NCBI GenBank assembly: GCA_946407715.1
Contig: CAMJPH010000008.1
Location: 1-47,824 of the forward strand
Source: an uncultured Bacteroidales bacterium
GTDB lineage: Bacteria > Bacteroidota > Bacteroidia > Bacteroidales > WCHB1-69
Length of the DNA: 47,824 bases
Direction of reading: 5' to 3'
The notes beneath the pieces are model-generated. The model searched no databases, was not told the DNA's origin, and was given only the letters and a program-made list of their open reading frames with translations. Within the stretch, counting starts at the first letter, position 1; the number at the start of each line of letters is the position of its first letter. Positions 42,601 through 47,824 of the stretch are shown here, in pieces. Both the position numbers and the translations under genes were made by a program.

Positions 42601-43824
42601 ATCTCGTCAGCTCTTGCACCTTTTAACTGTCATTACCATGCATTCGTATTTATGGGTTGGAACACAGAGCCAAATGGTGGAGGAACCTCATACGAAGACC
42701 AAGAAGTTATCCTCCCCGTTGGCGATTTGCAACTTTATGCCCAATGGAGACCTGCTAATATGTGCCATGTGTCCTTTGACGCCAATGGGGGAACCGGAAA
42801 CATTGACCCTATTTCAGGATTCGAAGCCGAAACAGTACAGCTTCCCTCGACCACTCCGACAAAAGGAGGCTACCATTTTTTGTTTTGGAACACAGCTGCT
42901 GATGGATCCGGGACATCCTATTATCCAAACAGTACCATGTATTTAAGTAGCAGTGTTACTTTGTTCGCGCAATGGGAACGAAACTACTACACCGTGACCT
43001 TTCATGCTAACGGAGGAACTGGAACGATGAATCCTCAACACATTTACGAGGATTCTTTAACCGCGTTGTCCCCCAACACCTTTACCAGATCGGGCAATTA
43101 CACTTTTTCACACTGGAGTACCAACGAAACAGGATCCGGCACCCATTATGAAGACCAGGAACAAATTCTCATCACGAGTGATCTTGCCTTATACGCACAA
43201 TGGATATCTTCCTCCAATACCAATTCATGTCAAGTGTCATCATTCCATAGCAATGAAACAGTGGTCAATGGACGATTGACAAGTGTCAGCGACCATGAAG
43301 GAAATGTCTATCCTGTTGTGCAAATGAATGGTAATTCGTGTTGGCTTCGAACAAATATGAGAGCTACCACTTCCCCGACAACGGGAGCTTCGTTAGTTGT
43401 TCGTCCAGGAAATCTATACAATTGGTATGCTGCCACAGACAACGGTACCGTTCGAGGTATCTGTCCGTATGGTTGGCATGTGCCAATTAGCACTGAATGG
43501 CAAAGCGGTGTTTCTAGCATAGGTGCCCCTGTGTATTTTTCAGGCTCTGGATGGGAGGCATCTTCCACACCAGATTCCCCTGGCGACTATTCAAATGAAT
43601 CAAGAAACATCACCAATTTCTCCCTCTTGCCTTCCGGCAAGTATTTTATTAACGACGGAATGGTTACAGGAACAGGTACCGAGGCTATGCTTTGGCTAAA
43701 CAATACTCCTTGGGATGGTGGTTATGCTCGCTACGTAAAATACACTCATCAGAGTGCATATCCAACATCTGGGTATGCGTCTGCTTCTTGCTATTATGCC
43801 TCTTTACGTTGTGTTAGAGATTAA
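39610..43824 (+). CDS. Large InlB-repeat/FISUMP surface protein
   Basis: A 1404-residue exported protein. Domains in order: signal peptide ~1-24; Ig/PKD-like region ~25-185 (AGTDKTLSTGSGIYLSAS); a linker with repeated 'NGHYRI' segments; an unassigned beta-rich domain ~325-570; an Ig-like domain ~575-660 (VHFVVDNGCGSVGDGAIDEW); Cys-containing SprB/PKD-like units ~665-820; five InlB/Listeria-Bacteroides repeats ending AQW at about 894, 969, 1046, 1122 and 1198 (GWNTQSDGSG, FDANGGTG); and a C-terminal FISUMP domain ~1200-1404 (DHEGNVYPVVQMNGNSCWL, GICPYGWHVP, SLRCVRD). There is no T9SS sorting domain at the C-terminus, unlike both operon partners. Bases 40600-42000 are visibly A/T-richer than the flanks. 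Likely an adhesin; no enzyme motif seen. Confidence 0.85.
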   Translation: MKKTIHLLLFIVLLLSAPEAMAQVVSICAGQDSVRLRLENYQYGKIQWMSSYDNENWELIEDATDTVYEFMPEENKYYRAQVFFNDCEPVFSATSYVQTLPKPFAGTDKTLSTGSGIYLSASTQPGSIGQWDILSGVGGVLANDTSAYSFFYGSDTTYLLRWTMTNACGSRSDTLKIRYVETVYYPDIVYVDSTDQVLSDSAEMVNGHYRIIFSDSSVVVTDSSVLIGSLTKAFFEKVEHVQMVGDTCIMETHPATLDDILVYGVLNAAEVHYIDTTRHAPMPYILLDHLPTRAEMQIPEIRNGHYRIVEEGELRDGDDVFSITFDSPTNISFSGTANIQGYKHGEFTPNFQFEYVKTFGTTRLKFGIENGRMGVDLGFLIAISGEVKLPLISPPGVPLPPPLSFITLDASLYLALSGNVEFTWDFHTALGLTAMIVYENNIIKDYLFNYCKKSYSVSSEATATGGVEIKFGAELLINLTGALQILKIGPFIDCSIGNSWQWKGCFPPLREQSISQPFIDFKGGVKAGIKCKWLPNLGFELYKQCRVPFGKAKINPYYVTAPMGKETIVEDNAPYIVTVQVQNSEGHPTKNYPVHFVVDNGCGSVGDGAIDEWVNTNDDGYAITEWIPSPSGNKIQFLKAEVLGCSSNIIGSPITFIAKDKCFFDNFRIQPTKSNDNGNICFHLDNIAYPKNTYSWSTNGIDYHPFPNNNTYPFNNKVCIPAQPEIPVIFYAKNQDGCVVTCSEVLDAVGCDNPILCLNYTIENNKVALEPTGGHPGYSCSIDGNSCLPYILLSVDPGDHVLRVEDYIGCSVEETITIGIPITVSFNPNCADYSGVMLNQSIYANVATSLNSNTYARDGYTFIGWNTQSDGSGIQYEDMGTVTLTQDITLYAQWGNEVNRITFHANGGVGTMNQFLAQHGTTITLPQATYTHPCLDFREWNTIMDGTGVTYQNMGSFVLNSDMDLYAQWDSAVSGTVYFHPNGAPDCSFQQQVFHKCISSALAPFNCHYHAFVFMGWNTEPNGGGTSYEDQEVILPVGDLQLYAQWRPANMCHVSFDANGGTGNIDPISGFEAETVQLPSTTPTKGGYHFLFWNTAADGSGTSYYPNSTMYLSSSVTLFAQWERNYYTVTFHANGGTGTMNPQHIYEDSLTALSPNTFTRSGNYTFSHWSTNETGSGTHYEDQEQILITSDLALYAQWISSSNTNSCQVSSFHSNETVVNGRLTSVSDHEGNVYPVVQMNGNSCWLRTNMRATTSPTTGASLVVRPGNLYNWYAATDNGTVRGICPYGWHVPISTEWQSGVSSIGAPVYFSGSGWEASSTPDSPGDYSNESRNITNFSLLPSGKYFINDGMVTGTGTEAMLWLNNTPWDGGYARYVKYTHQSAYPTSGYASASCYYASLRCVRD

Positions 43825-43829
43825 CGATT

Positions 43830-46800
43830 ATGAAAAAATCATATTTAAAAATATTGGCTTTTTGCCTTGCTGTTCTGCCTGCTTTCTGTGCAGCAGCACC
43901 TGTTGATTCTACGGTGGCTAAACAAATCGCTTTCCGATTCTATAATTCTTTACCTAAGAGCGAGTACCATTCATTGGAAGATTTCCATATAGTGGAAACG
44001 TACAGGATCGAAAATGGATTTGTTTCTTTTACCAATTTTTATTGCTTTAATATAGGCGCTAACGGCTTTGTCATTGTTGGAGCAGATGACCGTATTGAAC
44101 CTGTTTTGGGCTATTCCTATACGGGACATTTTGACAATAGCATCGTCCACAATAATCTTTTGTTCCTATTGTCCGAATATGACCGCGAAATAGATTCTGT
44201 TTTGCAATCGGTTGGGGTGCAGGATGTTACTGTTGAACAAAAATGGAGCTCCCTTCTGCGAGACTCCGTCCCTCTTCGGAACAGTAATGTAATTACTGCG
44301 GTACCTGCATTACTCTCCACCACCTGGAATCAAGGGTATTTATATAACTCTTGTTGTCCCGCAGACGCCGCTGGGCCAGGTGGTCATGTATACGCAGGCT
44401 GTGTCGCTACGGCCATGGCCCAAATCATCAATTATTGGAAATATCCGGTAAATCCCGAGGGGAGTATCACTTATTATGCGGACAATTCTTCACAAAACTA
44501 TGGCAACTACGGCTTGCTTAGCATTAATTTCGACACAGTCTTTTATGATTATTCGGCTATGCCAAATTCTCTTGGATACCAAAGTAACTATGTGGAAAAG
44601 CAAAACGTGGCATCTCTGATTTATCATTGCGGACTCAGTATTTCTATGATATATAGTCCAATGGGAAGTGTTGGTTTTGTTTATCTCGTACCAGCTGCCC
44701 TAACTTCCTATTTTAAATACCTTCCATCTTGTCAATATATCCAACGTAGTTCATATAGCGATTCTGCTTGGCAACAGATTATAACAAATGAAATCGATCA
44801 ACAACGTCCGGTATGTTACGGAGGACAAGGGAATGCAGGAGGACATGCTTTTGTATGTGATGGCTATGATGATTTGGGGTTCTTTCACATCAATTGGGGT
44901 TGGGGTGGAGCTTATGACGGATATTTTCTATTGTCGAATCTGGGTTATGGAAATTACAGTTTTAACAGTTCGCAAGATGCCGTTATTGGCATTTGCACGG
45001 AACAACAACCCTTGCCTGTTGCCGTTACGGGCGATGCAAGCAATATAACGGACTCTTCTGCCCATTGCAATGCCCGAGCCTATGTGCAAGGACAATTACC
45101 CATTACTGACAGAGGTTTATGCTGGAGTACATCACCCTCTCCCACAATCGCTGACAACTCTTTTTCTGCTGGGACGGGATCCGGCGTGTATGAGTGTACT
45201 TTAACGAATTTGATGGCAAATACGAGATATTATGTACGTTCCTATGCAACCAATGACAGTGGAATAACGTACGGCAACCAAATGTCTTTTGAGACAAACA
45301 ATCCCCTGGCAGTTTTCTTTGATGCTAACGGAGGTGAGGGGACAATGGACCCGCAGTATTTCATGGTGGGAATATCACAAAACTTGTCCGCCGCCACCTT
45401 TACCCGTGTTGGATACACCTTTAGTGGTTGGAACACTGAACCTGATGGAAGTGGCATCTCTTATAATGACCAGCAAACCATTATACTGTCAGGCAGCTTG
45501 ACCTTGTACGCGCAATGGAGCCCCATCACGTGTATTATAACATTGATTCCTACCGGGGTTGACACTTTCGTCACAATACTAACCTGTTATTATGGGGACT
45601 CCCTGACCTTACCAACCGCCCCATTTTCACATCCAGATTACGTTTTTCTTGGATGGAATACTATGGCTGACGGATCCGGCGAATGGTTTTCACCTCAGCA
45701 AACCATTGTACCTTTATCCAATATGACCTTGTTCTCTCAATGGGAATCACTGGTAAATAATGAAAGCCTCTCCTGTCCTGTTCTCACGATTTTGTCTAAT
45801 GAAATCGGTACGGATAGCATTATTTACTCCGTTCTTGATCACGAAAGCAATCTATATAATGTGGTTCGTATTGGCAATCAATGCTGGCTGCGTGAGAATA
45901 TGCGCTGTACCACTTCTCCCACAACAGGGACTATAGTGTTAATTAATTCCAGTGATAGCAATGCCGTTTCATTAAGTGGCAAATATGCTGTGTATTATCA
46001 GAATCTTCCGGCAAACGCAGCAGACGGCTATGGCATTCTATATAACTGGAATGCTGCCATGGACACATTCAATGTGATGTTCGGGGAAGTTTCCGCCAGC
46101 ACCAACGCATCATCCGCAGTGTCTGCAATATTTCCAAATCATCGCCGAGGAATATGTCCTAAAGGATGGCACATTCCTTCTGCAGAGGAATGGAATACCC
46201 TGACCACCTATTTACAAGAACATTCCAATTATGTATGCGGAGAAGGTGCCAACAATATTGCCCAATCCATGGCATCCGAAATGGGCTGGGTATCCTATAT
46301 GAACGATTGCTGTGTGGGGAATTCTTCATCCGCAAACAATACATCTTTTCTCTCATTGACCCCTTCTGGTACTTTTAGCGGGCAATTCAATGGCATGGGC
46401 TACCTCACTTCCGTCTGGTCTGCGACGGAGGCCGGGATGACAAACGCTTTTACGCAAAACCTCGCATATAACCTTCCGTACTCCTCACAAATCCCTAAAA
46501 GCAAGAACCTCGCCTGTTCGGTCAGATGTCTCCGAGACATCATTCCTTCTCTGAGTCATGCCGAGGCCGTCTTGGTGACCAAAGATTCCGCCATTATTAG
46601 AGCTTCTCTACTCAGTGACGGGAATTCGGACATACTGGATTATGGCTTTTGTTGGAACACTTCTGGCAGTCCAACCCTCTCAGATTACCACACTTCTTCC
46701 CATTCAAACACCAACACTTTTGTGGGGTATCTGACCAATCTTGTACCCAATACGACCTACTTTGTCCGGGCTTACGCAACAAATGAATCGGGTACATCTT

Positions 46801-47768
46801 TCGGATATGACCTCGCATTCACGACCGACTGTGATACCGTTTTCCAAACATTTGAAGCAACCGCTTGCGATTTCTACTTCTGGAATGGGCAAGTCTATTC
46901 TGCTTCTGGACAATATTATCAACTATTCCCTTCACACAATGGTTGCGACAGTCTTGTGAGTTTAAATCTAACGATTAATCCGTTACCTTCAAGCGGAGCG
47001 ATAACAGGGAATAATGAAATCTGCCGAAACCAAATTGCAGAATACCATTATCTTACAAATGAGAATTACCATTATACATGGCTTAAAAACAACGAGATTA
47101 TTGCCGAAGACGTACCTGCTGTACAAGTCCAAGAACAAGAAAGCGGTATCGTCATTTTGTCTGTATTCACCGAGAATCCACTTACTGGATGTTGTAATAG
47201 TGTTCCGCTGATGATAAATGTGAGCGAATACGTTTCTCCTGACCAGACTATCATTCGACGTCAAGGATCCTCTAACATTTTAGTTTGTCAACCTGTGTCA
47301 TCAGACGAAGGGGTAGTTCATTACCAATGGGGGCAGACCAACATAGATACGGATGAAGAAACATTTTTTGACGGGGATTATAATTATTTTTTGTTTGAAA
47401 GCGGAATAGATACAACCCATTTCCGTTATTGGGTGGAAACCTATATCAATTATGGAGAAAGCTCAAGATGCTCCAATAGAACCTATTATGAAGGAAATAC
47501 ACCTACAGCAATTCAAAATATAGATGGGAATCTTGTGAATGCTTATTTCTATGAAAACTACATTAAACTGCATGTAAAACCCGCCAATGTTGAAACTGTT
47601 TCAATATCCGTGTTTAACTTGGATGGAAAATTCGTAATAGCCAAAAAATATGGTGTCAGTGATGAATTCGATGACCTAATATACTTGCCGTCGATCACCT
47701 CTGGCCTCTACTTCTTAAAAGTAAATATTGGAAAAAGTGTATACGTCCTGAAATTATTAAAATTGTGA
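43830..47768 (+). CDS. C10-family cysteine peptidase with InlB, FISUMP and T9SS domains
   Basis: A 1312-residue exported protease. Domains: signal peptide 1-23; inhibitory propeptide ~24-155; C10 (streptopain/SpeB-like) peptidase ~156-390 with Cys191 (YAGCVATAMAQI), His339 (GGHAFVCDGY) and the HINWGWGG loop at 353-360; fibronectin-like module ~393-488; two InlB-type repeats (~493-563 and ~568-638); FISUMP domain ~660-903 (GICPKGWHIPSAEEW); second fibronectin-like module ~907-1000; a 'CDSLVSLNLTINP' repeat unit to ~1052; a PKD-like unit; and a T9SS type A sorting domain ~1228-1312 (VSISVFNLDGKFVIAKKY, ITSGLYFLKVNIG). The catalytic positions nearly coincide with SpeB preproenzyme numbering (Cys192/His340). 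Expected to be surface-exposed or secreted by T9SS. It starts 5 bp after the preceding gene. Confidence 0.92.
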   Translation: MKKSYLKILAFCLAVLPAFCAAAPVDSTVAKQIAFRFYNSLPKSEYHSLEDFHIVETYRIENGFVSFTNFYCFNIGANGFVIVGADDRIEPVLGYSYTGHFDNSIVHNNLLFLLSEYDREIDSVLQSVGVQDVTVEQKWSSLLRDSVPLRNSNVITAVPALLSTTWNQGYLYNSCCPADAAGPGGHVYAGCVATAMAQIINYWKYPVNPEGSITYYADNSSQNYGNYGLLSINFDTVFYDYSAMPNSLGYQSNYVEKQNVASLIYHCGLSISMIYSPMGSVGFVYLVPAALTSYFKYLPSCQYIQRSSYSDSAWQQIITNEIDQQRPVCYGGQGNAGGHAFVCDGYDDLGFFHINWGWGGAYDGYFLLSNLGYGNYSFNSSQDAVIGICTEQQPLPVAVTGDASNITDSSAHCNARAYVQGQLPITDRGLCWSTSPSPTIADNSFSAGTGSGVYECTLTNLMANTRYYVRSYATNDSGITYGNQMSFETNNPLAVFFDANGGEGTMDPQYFMVGISQNLSAATFTRVGYTFSGWNTEPDGSGISYNDQQTIILSGSLTLYAQWSPITCIITLIPTGVDTFVTILTCYYGDSLTLPTAPFSHPDYVFLGWNTMADGSGEWFSPQQTIVPLSNMTLFSQWESLVNNESLSCPVLTILSNEIGTDSIIYSVLDHESNLYNVVRIGNQCWLRENMRCTTSPTTGTIVLINSSDSNAVSLSGKYAVYYQNLPANAADGYGILYNWNAAMDTFNVMFGEVSASTNASSAVSAIFPNHRRGICPKGWHIPSAEEWNTLTTYLQEHSNYVCGEGANNIAQSMASEMGWVSYMNDCCVGNSSSANNTSFLSLTPSGTFSGQFNGMGYLTSVWSATEAGMTNAFTQNLAYNLPYSSQIPKSKNLACSVRCLRDIIPSLSHAEAVLVTKDSAIIRASLLSDGNSDILDYGFCWNTSGSPTLSDYHTSSHSNTNTFVGYLTNLVPNTTYFVRAYATNESGTSFGYDLAFTTDCDTVFQTFEATACDFYFWNGQVYSASGQYYQLFPSHNGCDSLVSLNLTINPLPSSGAITGNNEICRNQIAEYHYLTNENYHYTWLKNNEIIAEDVPAVQVQEQESGIVILSVFTENPLTGCCNSVPLMINVSEYVSPDQTIIRRQGSSNILVCQPVSSDEGVVHYQWGQTNIDTDEETFFDGDYNYFLFESGIDTTHFRYWVETYINYGESSRCSNRTYYEGNTPTAIQNIDGNLVNAYFYENYIKLHVKPANVETVSISVFNLDGKFVIAKKYGVSDEFDDLIYLPSITSGLYFLKVNIGKSVYVLKLLKL

Positions 47769-47775
47769 AATGCGT

Positions 47776-47820
47776 ATTCCGGCGATACCCGTTCACCAAT
47801 TCCGATGATATCCGTTCACT
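47776..47820. repeat. Imperfect 23-bp tandem repeat at window edge
   Basis: Two 22-bp copies one base apart (47776-47797 and 47799-47820), each starting ATTCCG and ending GTTCAC plus C or T, with four differences; a third may begin at the very edge. Repeated GTTCAC-type ends are typical of IS21-like elements, so a mobile element may begin here, but no transposase is in view. Confidence 0.5.
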
Positions 47821-47824
47821 CGGA

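Noticed and set aside
1..47824. tRNA, rRNA or known riboswitch genes
   Set aside because: I looked in the spacers over 100 bp and saw no cloverleaf, rRNA or riboswitch consensus; a covariance-model scan could still find one.

Overview
The window is chromosomal DNA from an anaerobic member of the Bacteroidota, most probably the order Bacteroidales. Evidence for this: the lineage-specific -7 promoter motif TAnnTTTG in front of at least fifteen genes; a type IX secretion (T9SS) sorting domain on two proteins and a GldB-like lipoprotein; carboxynorspermidine synthase; a zinc-less L31 protein; Bacteroidota-type TonB, NusB and DUF1573 proteins; and the [FeFe]-hydrogenase maturase HydF, which implies anaerobic hydrogen metabolism. 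The genus cannot be told from the sequence.

Layout. 1-5.2 kb: end of purC, a CoA-disulfide reductase/rhodanese fusion, a histidine ammonia-lyase family gene, a small lipoprotein coupled to nadC. 5.3-12 kb: a BrkB-type membrane protein, a small membrane protein, tonB, a beta-helix lipoprotein, truA, a family 2 glycosyltransferase and a strikingly eukaryote-like steroid 5-alpha-reductase. 12-16 kb (minus strand): lon-meaB and rpmE2. 16.3-23.1 kb (plus strand): alkaline phosphatase, an unknown coiled-coil membrane protein, then the packed run nusB, DUF1573 lipoprotein, yajC, short ybbR, coaE, hydF. 23.2-32.9 kb (mostly minus strand): ompA-like/mutY, DUF4340/ribD/yigZ, an S41 peptidase lipoprotein, an outer-membrane barrel, a POT peptide transporter and trxA. 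33.3-39 kb: alaS, ssb, gldB-like and carboxynorspermidine synthase. 39.2-47.8 kb: a three-gene exported-protein operon made of a CTD-only T9SS cargo, a 1404-residue InlB-repeat/FISUMP protein and a 1312-residue C10 (streptopain-like) cysteine peptidase with InlB, FISUMP and T9SS domains. The last 50 bases hold an imperfect 23-bp tandem repeat that looks like the edge of a mobile element.

Most genes are housekeeping; the unusual content lies between them. Several spacers (after purC, the CoA-disulfide reductase, the small membrane protein, nusB and the DUF1573 gene) are built of degenerate 7-nt units whose register starts at, or next to, the stop codon of the preceding gene, so that stops recur in all three frames. 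Two others (after the histidine ammonia-lyase gene and the outer-membrane barrel gene) do the same with 6-nt units. A further heptad array near 30.3 kb is interrupted by a 502-bp non-coding element with perfect 20-bp terminal inverted repeats, an AATT flank on both sides and two mirror-image halves whose internal hairpins are conserved by compensatory changes. A 32-bp palindrome occurs twice, in opposite orientations. I regard the stop-codon-phased arrays and the 502-bp element as the best candidates for undescribed biology here; the steroid reductase is the most interesting single enzyme.
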